DNA of 64,000 nucleotides. It comes from Sipunculus nudus. Its lineage: Eukaryota; Annelida; Sipuncula; Golfingiida; Sipunculidae. A program made the position numbers and the translations under genes. The notes beneath the pieces were generated by a model. That model did not search any database and was not told where the DNA came from. It was given only the letters and a program-made list of their open reading frames with translations. The DNA lies in NCBI GenBank assembly GCA_026874595.1, contig CM049314.1, forward strand, positions 26,733,729-26,797,728, read 5' to 3'. Below, piece after piece: positions 38,501 through 53,500 of the stretch. Positions within the stretch are counted from its first letter, which is position 1. Each line of letters starts with the position of its first letter.

Positions 38501-41500
38501 ATGTAATTAGCAGTGTTTATGAAACTTGTCTTGATGCTACATGTATTTGCATATTATCAGGAACTGGAATATGTTTTCATTGTTTTATCACCAAAAATTT
38601 ACTGAGCAATCGTCAGTTAATATGTATTACCTCCAGTCAGGCAAATTATGTTTTCAAGAACCATTAAACTAAATATAACCGAGTCGGACATATATGGCTG
38701 GTTTAATTTCCTGACAAGTATGCAGAAATAAGATTTTGGTGGACACATACATACTGACTTGTTTCTAGATGTCCACTTGCAAATCCCCATTTATTCTAAA
38801 GTTACTCAAAACGTCTGTTTATTATCCCTTCATAAAGTTCATAATAATTATCTTGTTTTCCACATGACAGTATTTCATTAAAAAACAAATACAAAAAAAT
38901 GTTAATAATTTAATGAAAAATGTTGGAATTTTTTTGTGATAAATTTTATAATAATTATCCTGTTTCTCACGTGTAATATCAATATCCCACATGTTATATC
39001 ACTCCTATTCCATATTACTGATTAATGTTTCACATTTCTGCTTCTGTAATACAAAGACTCCCTACAATGTGCGCTGGGATTGTAATGGGGAACATTTATG
39101 TATGTAGATATTTATAGTATTGTACATAATGTAAGCATTTTTCTTCTCTTTCAGGTTGCCTTGGTGGAGTATATACATTGGATGGGTTTTATGTATTTGT
39201 ATCTGTGTCGTTTCATCATTTTTTGTCATGTTGTATGGACTCCAATATGGCTACACAAAGAGTGTTGCCTGGGTGACCTCCATCCTGACCTCTTTCCTGC
39301 AAGATGCATGTATTAATCAACCATTGAAGCTGACGTTATTCACTGCTGTTTTGACCTGTTTTGTGAGAAAACCATTTGAGACCAATGGATATGTTGGAAC
39401 CCATCTGCATACATGTATGTATAAAGTTTAAGATAGCTGTGGTCATTTATAAATCAAGAAAAACTTATATAAAGTATTTGTTCAAACAGTCCTTGATTAA
39501 TGTAAAGATGGAGTTAGAACATCAAAAGGTGTTATATACTGTTATATAGGTTATGAAGAAAACTGGTATAGATAGTCATATGAACAGGTATATGTATTAC
39601 AAAAAATTGTAGAATATAATGCAACACACAGTTGAGCATAAGTTTTCCATTCAAAATCAGCTTATTCATGCAACAGTTTGTTTACCTCAGACTTTGTATC
39701 ATATTCATAATCTGTATATGTTTTCTTATCACAGAACTGATAAAACTGGGTCATAAATTAAATCATATCAGATTATTGTAACCAATCAAATCCCCGCAAG
39801 GGAAACATTTTATTTTTATGTGTTGTACCATCTTGCATCATTAATAAATTATGATATATAGGACAGGTGCTAATCTATGCAAAAAGACACCTGGCTTTGA
39901 AGGAAATGAAAGGCAACCAGAAAGTTTTACGTTTCAGAGCAATATACTTTTCTTTTTAATAGGGTTTCTTTCATGGGTCATCTTTTCATTTACTTTTGGT
40001 AATTATGTGGTTGCATGAAGCTTGAAACACTCTTCTAGATATCTAATGGATTTTATATGATCGAACCTTCGAGGTTTAAAGCTCAGCTGACTGTAAGTCA
40101 TCTGAGGTATAGGTATGGCGCTTTGTCTGTCTGGCTGTCTGGCTGTCCCTTGGCAGTGCACAAATCATAACCACTGACCCTAGATGCCTGTAACTTAAAA
40201 CCTAGAGAGATCCATAAAATATTTCCTTGGAAATTTGAATTTTTTTCATTGCAACCTATATCCTCGGAGCTATGGGGCTTGAAAGTACCCGAAAGAATCA
40301 TAAAAAATTTGATACAAAACCTCCTATATCTTGATAATTAATGCATGGATGGTCATGAATCCAACCTTGAATTTTGACCATGAATAGTCTAGTCATTTCC
40401 CAAAAGGTGGTGGCACCAGCTGCATTTTTAGCTCAGCTGACTATAAGTCATCTGAGCTATAGTCGTGGTCCATTGTCCGTCGTCCGTCCGTCTGTCCGTC
40501 CGTCCGTCCGTCCGTCCGTCCGTCCGTCCGTCCGTAGATGTGGCACGTTTTGAAACCGTAAGACCTAGGAATCCAAAATTCAGCATAATGTTAGATGTCC
40601 CCAAGATCTCCTACCAAGCCGAAAACTGGGTCTTTGCGACTTCATTCCTTTGAGAAATTAAGGAAAAACCTCAATTTTTTTATTAAAAACCTATATTCAC
40701 ACTTCAGGACTGCCTAATATCAAAACCACTCATCTGTTTTTCCTCATATTTCCTATAAATAATCCTCTATATAATTCCTATGTACATGCCAGAAATTAGG
40801 TCTGTATTATATAATTTAAAAAAGTTATGGGCCCAAACATAATGCATTTTGTAAATAATCAGGAAAGAAATTTTATCACTTAACACAAAACTTGTTAAAG
40901 CTAAGCACTTTTTTTCCAGTAATATTACTTTTATTAATCAAAATTAAATTGTATACCCAAAATTAGATCAAAATCTTTTAAATATTTTAAAATATTAGCA
41001 AAAATAAAAAATTGGTACCTTAAATTTTGCCCAACTTTGACCATGGCACGTTTTTTTGCTGTAACTGCTGTGGATTTAATTTTCACAGCATGTTTTTGTT
41101 AGCATTTCAACTGTTAACACAAAAAATTTGAAACCAGTTGATCAAAAACTGTAAATTTTATTCAAGTTTTCAAGCACCATGTCACATATTGCTAGTGTTA
41201 TGCAGTTTGCTAGAGCTCAGCTCCCGAGCTTCAGCTCTAAGTTCCTTAAATTTGGCATACAGTTAGATTTCTCAAAAAATCCCATACCATGCCAAGAATT
41301 TGGTCACTAGGACTTAATTCCTTCGAGATATCAATGAAAAACTTCATTTTTCCATTAAAAACCCATTGTTACACTTTAAGACTGCCTAATATCAAAACCA
41401 CTGATCTGACTTTAATCATAAATAATATACATATTTTTCTATACATTTGCTATGCACATGCCAGAATGATGTCAGTATTGCATAATTGTTTTAAGTTATG

Positions 41501-44500
41501 GGCCCAAACATAATGCACTTTGTAAAAAATCAAGAAATATATTTACTCCCTTAACAAGGGCATTGCTGAAGCTAGAGATATGTTTGTCAGGGATGTAACA
41601 TTATTTAATCAAGATTCAATTGAATACCCAAAATTAGTTCTGAATTTTTCATATTTTATAAGTTATTAGTATAAATATAAAATTAGTACCTTAAATTTTG
41701 CCAGACTGTGACCATGGCACGTTAGTTTCCCGTGAGCACTGTTGATATGATTTTCATATCATGCACACATAAGGATTTCAGCTTTTTAGTTTAGAAAGCT
41801 TAAAGAAATTGGCCAAATGTTGTAGCTTTTATTAATGTTTTTTATGAGACCCTGTCAGACTTTGGCTCTCTCCAGCCCCTCTTGAGTCACCTGTATGTTG
41901 ACCTTGTTGACCTTTCATCAAATTATGCACGCTTGAGGCGAGAATCCAGGCAGCTTATGGCCAGCCACAGTTGATCCAGGTGTCCAACCCAACTCATCTA
42001 GTAGTTTTAACCAACAACATAACAATAAACAATAAATTAATAAATTTTTATTGGTTTTTAATAACAAATTAAAGAAAAATAGAAAAGGAATTTGTTAGTT
42101 TATAATAACAGGAAATTAACTTGCAGTTACTGATGATATGAGAATCTTGTATCGATGGGTAGAATGTCACATATTCCAAATAACACCATGCAGTCACCTA
42201 TGGCATTTTCAGTTCAATTTTAGTGATAAAGAAGTAAATCATATTATTCATTACTAATCATTAGGGATTATATGAAGGAAATTAATGATAGACAAAGATG
42301 CAGTTGATAATATTAATCTAGATTCCTACTGTGTCTAGTGTGTACATTGATGTGAAATAAGTCCAGAATGAATTTTTTACAGTTATTTTTTAATATAAAT
42401 AAAAGCCATAAAACCAGGTACTTATGATCATTATTTAAATGTGTGAATTTTGTATATTCTGGATTCTCAACATCATTGTTTGGTGAAAACTGAATAAATA
42501 CCAGACATGGTGCGAATACTTTGTAATTGTATTTAAATACGAATATGATTATGTACTCCATTAAATTTCTTGCATAATGAATGGGAATTCAGGTAAAAAT
42601 GAAAGTATATGAATACTCGTGCAAATACTTTCAAAATGTATTCATGAATGCATTCATGAATATATTCTTTAATATTATTTTAATAATCATATCAGTTATA
42701 TTTCATTTTAAAAAATCATACGATTCTCTTATTATTTTTAATAAAAATTATATTTGGGACAATATTTGTAATTTTTTTAATAAATAGTTAAACTCTTATA
42801 TTATATGTTCTGCTTATAAGTTATATGGCCAAGTCAAAATCTGTGTGACAGTAGTACTCCATTTGTTAATAAAATAAATGAAATCAGTCCTCTTCCCTGT
42901 CTCCAAAGGTACTATCAAAATCATACATAAGCTAAACAACAACAACTCATAATACAGCTTATATTTATTACCACACAAAACCAGCATGTGCCTCATTTCT
43001 AAATAATTTTTTTTTTCATCATATATAACAGCTGAGCGTCGTGACCCATAGGTCCCTTGTTTTTGTATTTTAAGAATATTTTTCATTTTTAACTCAGCTT
43101 GCTGAAAGTCATCTGAGCTATAGTGATCACCCTTTGTCTGTCGTCCATCCATTAACCAGGCACAAATCGTAACCACTAGACCTCGAATCTTCTCAATTGA
43201 CATCCTGGGATGTCCATAAAAAATCTCTTTGGAAACCTGAAATTAGGTTTCTGTTACCCATATTGTTTAAGCTATGGGTTCTGAAGAACCCCCCCCCCCC
43301 CCCCCGAATAATGGAAAATTTGATACAAAAGCTCAAGTATCTGAGGAATTAATGCATTGATCACCATGATTATTTGCATGGATATTGATCATGGAGTGTT
43401 TCATCATTTTCTGCAGACTGGTGGCACCACCCGTATTTTTTCAATTTTTTACAATTTTATTTCTCTATTTTTGAGACCTTTAAAGATGCGTTTATCTGTT
43501 AACAGGGCACAAATCGTAATGACTGGACCTGGAATCTTCTAACTTGACATCCAGAGAGGTCCATGAAAGATCTCCTTGGAAACCTGAAATTAGGTCTCTG
43601 TTACCCATATTTTTTCAAGCTATGGGGCTTTGAAGTACCCCCCCCTCCCACCCCCCAGGATAATGGAAAATTCGATACAAAAGCTCAAGTATCTGAACAA
43701 CTAATGCATTGATCACCATGATTCTTTGCATCAATATTGATCATGGAGTGTTTCATCAGTTTCTGCAGACTGGTTGCGACACCTTTATTTTTTCAATTTT
43801 TTACTATTTTTTTCTCTATTTATGAGACCTTAAAAGATGCGGTCATCTGCTGAAAAGGGCACAAATCAAAACGACTGAACCTGGAATCTTTTAACTTAAC
43901 CTCAAGGGAGAACCTAAAAAAGTCTCTGTAAAAAAGTGAAATTAGGTCTCTGTTACCCATATCCTACGAGCTACAGGGCTCGCAATTACCCTCCAGAATT
44001 GTATCTGCCAAAACAAAGTTTTGCGGATACTCTGATTTTGACTGGGTTCCACCGCCGCCTTTTTACCGAAACTTTACACGATTATCGGGTCACATGTGAA
44101 CTGGTGCCAAAATATTTTGCGTTTACCTCTTACCTTTCCTCTCCAGTGTGTCCATCTGTGCGTCTGTTTTGACACATTAACCCACATATCTCAGGAACCA
44201 TTTGACTGATCAGGAAAAAAATGTGCACAAATGTAGCCCTTGGATAGCTTTATAACATACATAAAAAATGGTGGCACCACCTGCAACCATTTTTGCACAG
44301 CGTCCATCTGTTCATATGCCTTGGGAAAAAAAATCACTCATATCTCTGCATTGGTTGGACTTATCCACCTGAAATTTTGCATGTGTATTGGCCTGGACAG
44401 CTTTCTTGATTTTATGACAGGTGGTGCCACCTACATTCAAGTTTACGCTGCAGACATCAAAGCTCATAACTTGGGAACTGTTTGACCGATTAGGCCAAAA

Positions 44501-47500
44501 TTTAGCATGTGTGTAGATCTCACATAGCTTTTTATCATAAAAAAACTAATGGTGCCACCTGCAACCATTTTTGCACAGTGTCTGTCTGTTTGTCTGCCGT
44601 GGGATAAAATCACTCATATCTTTGCAGTGGTTTGACTTACCTGCCTAAAATTTTGCAGGTTTATACATCTTGGATAGCTTTCTGGATTTTGTGGCAGGTG
44701 GCGCAAACTACATTTATGTTTATGCTGCAGACATCCAGCCTTTTTCTCAGGAACCATTTGACCGATTGGGCCAAAATTTTGCATGTGTATAGATCTCACA
44801 TAGCTCTTTTTCATAGGCAGTACTGGTGGCGCCAACTGCAACCATTTTTGCACAGCGTCCATCTGTTTGTCTGCTGTGGGATAAAATCACTCATATCTCA
44901 GCAGTGGTTTGACTTATCTGCCTGAAATTTTGCATGTTTATTCATCTTGGATAGCTTCCTTGATTTTATGACAGGTGGCGCCACCTACATTCACATTTTA
45001 CGCTGCAGATATCCAAGCTCATATCTCGGGAACCCTTTGACCAATTGGGCTAAAATTTTGCATGTGTATAGATCTCATCTAATTCTTGATCATAGGCAAA
45101 ACTGGTAGCACCATTTTTTTGTCTGCCGTGGGAAAAAATCACTCATATCTCGGCAGTGGTTTGACTTTTTGCATATGTATACAACTTTGACAGCTTTCTG
45201 GATTTTGTGGTACATGGCGCAACCTACATACACATTTAGGCTGCAGACATCCATGCTAATATGCAACATACCTCACTCTGTTTCCCATGCCACTCAGTCC
45301 ATGCCTCACTTCACCTGTCCCACTCTGATTTTGGTGGATACACGTAGTCGCTTGTTGACTACCTGTATTCTAATTAAAAATTTGATACTTAAGCTCCAGT
45401 ATCTGAATAACTTATGCATTGATTGCCATGATTTTTTGCCTGCATATTGATCATGGAGTGTTCCATCAGTTCCTGCAGACAGGTGGCCCCATCTTGACTT
45501 TTTTATGAATTTTTACGCATTTTATTTCTCTATTTTTGAGACATTCAAATGAAGCCTCATCTGTTTACAGGGCACAAATCATCACTGTTTGACCCAGAAT
45601 CTACTAACTTTTCATCTAAAGAGGTCCATTAAGTTTTAATGAAAACATGAAATTAGGTTTCTGTTACTCATATCCTTTGATCTATGGGGCTTGAAAGTAC
45701 CCCCAAGATTAATAAAAAATTTGATACAAATTTCCATTATCTGAATAACTAATGCACTGATGGCCAGAATTTTTTGCATGCGTATTGATCATTGAGTGTT
45801 TTATCAGTTCCTGTACACTGGTGGTGCCACCTGTATTTCTTCAAATTTTTTATGTATTTATTCCTCTGTTTGAGACCTTCGAATGAAATGGACTTAGAAC
45901 TGTCAACAAGGCACGAATTATAACCATTGCACCTAGAATCTTCTTACGTCAAATCCTGGGAGGTCAATGAAAAGTCTCCATTATAAACATGAAATTCTCT
46001 GTTACCCATATTCGCCAAGCTTTGTGGCTTGTACCCCCCCTCCCCCCTGGTTAATGAAAAGTTTCAGTATATGAATAACTAATGCATTGATTGCCATGAT
46101 TCTTTGCCTAATTGAGGTTTCATTAGTTCCTGCAAACTGGTGATGCCACCTGTATTTTTATGTCCCCAACCCCCTCCCTACAGGGGAGGCATATTGTTTT
46201 CAGTGCCATTGTCTGTCAATATCGTCCTCATCTGTAGGATATCTTGTGAACATGATAACTTTTTAAGGGCTGGATATTTTCTGCCAAAATTTGAAACACT
46301 TAATTGTTCATTAAAAAATCTTGGAGGAGTTTAAAAAAAAAAACTGGTGACCTTGGCATTCATCTTTAAGGTAAAATCTGGTGGATTTTTTTGTGATCCA
46401 TAACTTAATTTAAAGTATTCCACATTTTGTCCTCAAATTTGGTATTTCTATTGTTCCTTCAAAGTTCTCAGATGATTTTGAAACCCAGTGACCTTGACCA
46501 GGATCTTAAAGGTCAAATCAGTGGAATTATACTTATTGTATTGAGAACACAAAAACCTTTGAAGTATTTCACATTTTGTCCCTAAATTAGGTACACCAAT
46601 TGTTCCTACTAAAATCTTGGAGGAGTTTGAAAGCTGATGACCTTGACCATCATTTTTTAGATCAAATTTGCCGAAATGTAAATTTTTTTAACCCCATAAC
46701 TTTTGAAGTGTTTCACATTTTGTCCTCAAATTTTGAACAACAATTGTTGAAACCAAAATCACGAATGAGTGTGAAAATTGGTGACCTTGACCTTCATCAT
46801 CAATGTCAAATCTGCAGAAATGTGAAATTTTTGTGAACCCCATAACTTTTGAAGTATTCCACATTTTGTCCTCAATTTTGGTTCATCTATTGTTCCTTCC
46901 AAGTTCTCGAATGATTTTGAAACCTGGTGACCTTGACCAAGATCTTCAAGGTCAAATCAGGAGAATTATACTTATTGTGTTTTGAACGTGATAACTTTTA
47001 AAGTATTTCACATTTTGTCCTGAAATTTGTTACACCAATTTTTCCTACTAAAATCTAAAAAAGTTCGAAAGCTGGTGACCTTGACCATCATCTTCAAGGT
47101 AAAGCATTTCACAATTTGTCCTCAAATTTAGTACACCAATTGTTCCAACCTAAATCACAAAAAATTTTATAAATTGGTCACCTTGACCTTCATCTTCAAG
47201 GCCAAATCTGCAGAAATGTGAAATTTTTGTAAACCCCATAACTTTGAAGTATTCCACATTTTGTCCTCAAGTTTGGTTCACCAGTTGTCCCTACCAAAAG
47301 GCTCCTTGAATTCAACTGAGCATCATGGCCTATGGGCCACTTGTTTTTACTACAAAATGACAACAATCATGTCAGTTGCTCAGGTGTAATTCCATCTAGT
47401 GTCGTTAAACCTGGTGTGTTCATTGATCACAAGTGGATGCCCTATAGTAATCACCCTGTCTGTCTGTCTTTCCATCAGTCCACCAACAAAAAATTGTTTC

Positions 47501-50500
47501 AATGATATCTCCAGGTTTAATTGACTTATGGATTTCAAACATGCCTCACATGTGGCCAAACACGAAAGAAAGAACCTTTATGATTTTTTGGTCATTAGGT
47601 CTAAGGTCAAGGTCACAGGACTCAATTTTTTAAAAAGATTATGGCTGCATTTTCAGGCATGCCCAAGCTTTTTATCCCAAGCTTTCCATCTTGCACATCA
47701 AGCTGACTTGCTAGTATTGGGAAAGCATAAATGAATTTGGAGTCAAAGGTCAAGATCACAGGGGCCATCTGTTCACAAATTAGTTTCCAGGTGATAACTC
47801 CAGTTTAGTTTGACATATTGGTTTCAAATTAACCTTATATATGGGCCATCACTAAAGTAAGAAATTTGTCGATTTTGGGGTCCAAAGGTCAAAGGGACTA
47901 TTTCTTTAAAAGAATTGTATATGCATCTCAAGCCATACTTTTCATCAAAAACCTTCCATATTTAAGATATTTTACTCACCAGTCAATAGGGGAAAATTCC
48001 TTCTGATTTGGCGTCATATGGTCAAAAGTCAAGGTCACAGGGCCCATCCATTCACAGATTAGTTTATGGATGAAAACTCTGCTTTGGATGGACAGATTGG
48101 CTTCAAACTCGATTTATTAATGACTTATTTAAGAAATATTTTTCTTTTCAGGGCCTAGAGGTCAAAGGTGAAGGTTACAGGAGCCACATCTTTAAATTGA
48201 TTGTGGATGCACTGTAAATCTAACTTTTCATCCCAAACTTTCCATCTTTCACACATGGCTTACTTGCCCATTGTGGAAGAAATCTTTAAATGTTGAGGTT
48301 ACCTGGTCACAAGATCATTGATTAAGGTCATAGGACCGTCATTCTGGAAAAAAATCTTTAAAATATCCTTATAGGCAAATTCAGCTGAGCATCGAGACCC
48401 CTGGGTCCCTAGTTAACATTTCATTTCAAGAGGAAAATGGCTTGAAAGCACTGAAGAGGCTTCAGATTTTAGCAGAAAGAGTCTACCCAGAATTCCAGTG
48501 TGGTTTGCAATAAGTTCTACTGTAGACATGGTCTTTTCCATCAGGCAACTGCAGGAGAAATGCAGGGAACAAAGACCACCACTGTTCAAGGCCTTCATAG
48601 ACCTGACAAATGGGTTGAACTTGGTGAGAGAGGAACAGTCTCTTCATGATCCTCCCTAAGACTGGATTTCAGCCTTAGCACTTCAGCATCATTAAGTCCT
48701 TTCATGATGACATGAAAGGTACTGTGTTTTTTGACAGCGCAACATCAAACTTTTGTGAAGTGAGGTAAAATAAGACTGAGTCCTTGCACCGACCCTGTTC
48801 CGCAACTTCGCTGTCTTGCTGAAGCATGTTTTTGGATCCACTACCGATGGTTTCTACCTCTGAACCAGGTCAGACTGGAAACCCTTCAACCTCTATAGGC
48901 CAAGAGCGAAGTAAGTTCATTTGAAGAGTGTGTGGAACCTCCTCTTTGCAGACGATACACAAACTACACTGCTGAAGACCTGCAGACATTCATGTCCCAA
49001 TCCAGTGCATCCTGTCAGGCCTTTGGACTTACGATCAGCCAGAAAAGAACAGCAAAAGATGGGACAGGATGTGGACATGCCACCGGACATCAGAATCTCA
49101 GATTACCATTTCGAAGTCATGCAAAGACTGAAGACTTCATCTGCCTAGGCTCAATGATCTCGGAATCCCTCTTCCTTGAGACTGAGCTGAACAAGGGGAT
49201 AGGCAAGGCAGCCACCACCATGTCCAGGCTGACCAAGAGAGTGTAGAACAACAGCAAGCTGACAGGACACACCAAGATCTAAGTCTACAGAGCCTGTGTT
49301 GTGAGCACCTTGCCGTATGGCAGTAATGCCTGGCCATTATGCACCCGGCAGGAGCATAATTTTAAAATATTCCACGTGCGCTCATTGCACTGTCTCTGCC
49401 GCATACATGGCATCTGCAGGCAGGATAAAATGTCAAACACTGCTGCCATGAATAGAGCTGAAATCCCAAGCATGTATGCCATATTCAAACAGAGATACAC
49501 GGGATGGCTCAGACACGTCATGGGAATTGCGAAGGCCGCATCAACAAGGATCTCTTTTACGGTGAACTGGTACAGGGAGCACCCCGTACAGGTAGACAAA
49601 GGTGTCTGCAAGAGAGACCTGAAGGCCATGGGCATCAAACTGAACAACTGGGAAGCCACCACCTAAGAACGAACAATCTGGAGGCAGATAGTACTGAAAG
49701 GCCTCACCAGGTTCGAAGAGACCCTAGCTCAACAATTAAAAGCCAAGAGACAGAAGAGGAAAGCCAGAGGCGAAACCGACAGAACAGCATCAGAGTGTCA
49801 GTGTACTCGCTGTGAAAGAAAGACTGCCACTCCCGCATTGGCCCGACCAGACCACACAAGATGCTGATCCAGAACATTCATCCAGGGCGCAACTCCATAG
49901 TCTCCTAGACTAAAGGATGCGTGCTTACTTATTTTCCAACAAAGATGTTTTCTGCCTCTCCAGATTTATTGTTAAATTCCAAAACAGAGTTCTGGATATC
50001 TCATTTTATGCCATTTTGAAAGAAACTTTCCTCTAACTCGGTTAGACTAAAAATCGTCAGTACCCATGCAAAAATATTTCTGTATAATTCAACAGCTGTT
50101 GCTACATAATAGTTAAGTAGGTATTCGTTAACAGCTAGTTACCAACTGGTTCAGATTTTCGCATGCAAATCGAGAACTGCTAGGTAATGAATATTCATGA
50201 ATCTCCCCTAACAACTTGAGGTACATCATATAATGAGGACATAAACTTGTGAAGTTATTGCTAGGTTGTGAAGTTGAAACGTTATGAACTAATTGAAAAG
50301 TTTTAAAGCTGCAGCAAAGCTTAACTGCAACTTAGCGGCTACTTTACAACTTATAGACTTACAACCTAGCAACTTATACAAGACCACTTGACAACTTCTT
50401 AACATCTTTGCAGCTTAAAACGACTTTGTTAAATCATCAGTGCATGGTTTGCAAGTTCTTTATGCCTTCTTCATGACTTATCAGCTTCTTTATAGCTTTG

Positions 50501-53500
50501 CAGCTTCTCTACGGCTTTGTAGTTTCTTTATGGCATTGCAGTTTCTTTACGGCTACGTAGGCTCCTTAAGGCTTTACAGCCTCTTAACAACTTATGTTCA
50601 TTAAGTACATTCTAATATTGTAACAAGTAAATATTTGCAGAAAGAGATTTAATTTCTCTCTATAATGAACAAATAAATGATGGTATACGACTCTTAATGG
50701 GCTTTGGACAAACTTGTATACCAATTAGCTGTATTGTAGCCAGTCAGCTAAAATACGGGAACTAAAAATGATTGTTATCATGTGGCTATATCAACAACAA
50801 AAAATGAAGAAATTGGTAATAAAGATTTATTTACTTGAGGTGGGTCATATAAAGAAAACAGTGCTTTAAACACTATTTATTATCACTAAAAAAGCTGATC
50901 TCAAAATAATTAATTCTATGTCACTAATATTTATCATGTTACAGTTTATGTTCAACCCTGACCTCCATCTGACTGCATAATTATCATTCCCTTCAGTTGA
51001 CCATGATGAATCCTAAAACAAGACAAAATTCAATGAACTCTTTTTGCTTTATATATTTAGTTCTACTTATTAACAAATAATGAACGCTTAAGAAACCAAC
51101 TATTAAAACAAAATAGATTAGCAATATTACTTGAATTTTTATACATTGCATCATGTGTATAATACTGCAGTGATATAAGCACAATAAAGTTTAATATACC
51201 AATATAAAAATGTCACTTTTTGCACAACCAAATTTGACAAGATAACACGTAAACTGAAAATATGGCAATTAATACTGATTAGTGACTAGTACATGGCCAT
51301 AGATACACAGCTTGTTTTTAATTGCTGTTAAACTGATAATTTTTATCAGTTTTGCAAATACAAAATGTACATTTGTTATGGTATGAACTTAGTTTTTGCT
51401 TTTAAATAAAAATTAAATTTAATGCTACACTTTCTGTGTATTAAATTACTTGTTGAAAAATCACTTGTATCAGTGCCCAGTGATCACCACTTGTCCACGT
51501 TTGCTACTGAAGCCCTTGGTGTACCTATATGTAGTTCAAACTTTCTGGTGGTAAGTAACATTAACAGCCACTCCTGGTCCTCCCATCAAGTGATTGTATG
51601 TTCTAATTAATCCAATGAGTCCTCTGAACATGCTGGATCCATCAAATGTTACTCTTACTTGGCTTCCTTGTTGAAGATCTTCATTTTTTAGCTCAGCTGA
51701 CTGTAAGTCATCTGAGCTATAGCGATCACTCTTTGTCCGTCGTCCGTCCGGCCGTCTGTACGTTAACAAGGCACAAATTGTAACCACTGGACCTGGAATC
51801 TTCTTACTTTACATCCAGAGAGGTCAATGAAAAATCTTCTTGGAAACCTGGAATTAGGTCTCTGTTACCCATATCCTTTGAGCTATGGGGCCCCAAAGTA
51901 CCCCCCAGAATAGTCAAAAATTTCATACAAAAACTTCAATATCTCATTAACTACATCACTGATGGTCATGGTTTTTGGAATACACATTGATCATGAGATG
52001 TTCCATCAGTTCCTGCAGACTGGTGGCGCCACCTGTATTTTTTTATTTTTTAAGAATTTTTTTCTCTATTTTTGAGACCTTTAAAAATGTGATCATCTGT
52101 TAACAGGGCACAAATTGTCAAGTCTGGACTTAGAATCTTCAATCTTGACATTCTGAGAAACCTCTGAAAAGTCTCCATGGAAACCAGAAATAAGGTCTCT
52201 GTTATCCATATCCTTTGAGCTATGGGTCCCCAAATTACCCCTCAGAATAGTAAAAATTTCATTAAAAAACTTCAATATCTCATTAACTACATCACTGATG
52301 GTCATGATTTTTGGCATACCTATTAATCATGAGATGTTTCATCAGTTTCTACAGACTGGTGGCGCCACTTGTATTTTTTATGAATTGTTTTCTCTTTTAT
52401 TGAGACCTTTAAAAAATGAGCATCTGTTAACAGGGCACAAATCGTAAAAACTGGACCTAGAATCTTCATTCATGACATTCTGAGAGACCAATGAAAAGTC
52501 TCCATGGAAACCTGAAATTAGGTCTCTGTTACCCATATCCTTTGAACTGTGGCACTCCAAAGTACAGCTCAGAATAATGGAAAATTTGGTACAAAAGCTG
52601 AAGTATCTGAACAACTAATGCAGAGATCACCATAATTGTTTGTATTGATATTGATCATGGAGTGTTTCATCAGTTTCTGCAGCCTGGTGGCACCACATAT
52701 ATTTTTCCAGGCTTTTTTTTCGAAATTTTTTCTTTATTTTTTTAGACCTTTAAAGATATGAACATCTGTAAACATGGCACAAATCGTAACAACTGGACCT
52801 AGAATCTTCATTCTTTACACACAGGGAGACCCATGAAAAATGGAAACTGGAAATTAGGTCTCTGTTACCCATATCCATTAAGCTGTGTGGCTCCAAAATA
52901 CCCCCCAGAATAATGAAAAATTTGATACAAAAACTCAAGTATCTCAATAACTACAATACTGGTGCTCATGATTTTTGGCATACATATTGATCATGACATG
53001 TTCCATCAGTTTTAGCAGACTGGGTGTGCCACCTCTATTTTTTTTCAAATTTTTACAAATAATTTTCTCTATTTTTGAGACCTTTAAAGATGTGGTTATC
53101 TGTCAACAGGGTACAAATTGTAATAACTGGACCTAGAATCTTCATTCTTGTCATGCAAGGAGGCCCATGAAAAGTGTCTGTGGAAACCTGAAATTAGGTC
53201 TCTGTTACCCATATCATTCAGGCTATAGGACTCATAGGATACAAAAGCTGAAGTATCTGAACAACTAATTCAGAGACCACCGTGCTTCTTTGCATGGATA
53301 TTGACCATTAAGTGTTTTTATTAGTTTCTGCAGACTGGTGGAGCCACCTGTATTTTTTTTAAAGTTTACACATTTTTTCTCTATTTTTGAGATATATTAA
53401 ATAGACACAATCTCAGCCTGTTGGTTAATCTGTTTGATGCTTCAGTTGAATGGTTGTATACTACCAAAATTTCCTTTTGCAAATCTCTTCCCAGTCAGCT

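Noticed and set aside
39363-39368. GTGAGA as the exon 11 donor
   Set aside because: A good donor sequence, but phase 0 does not match exon 12, which needs phase 1. GTATGT at 39415 fits.
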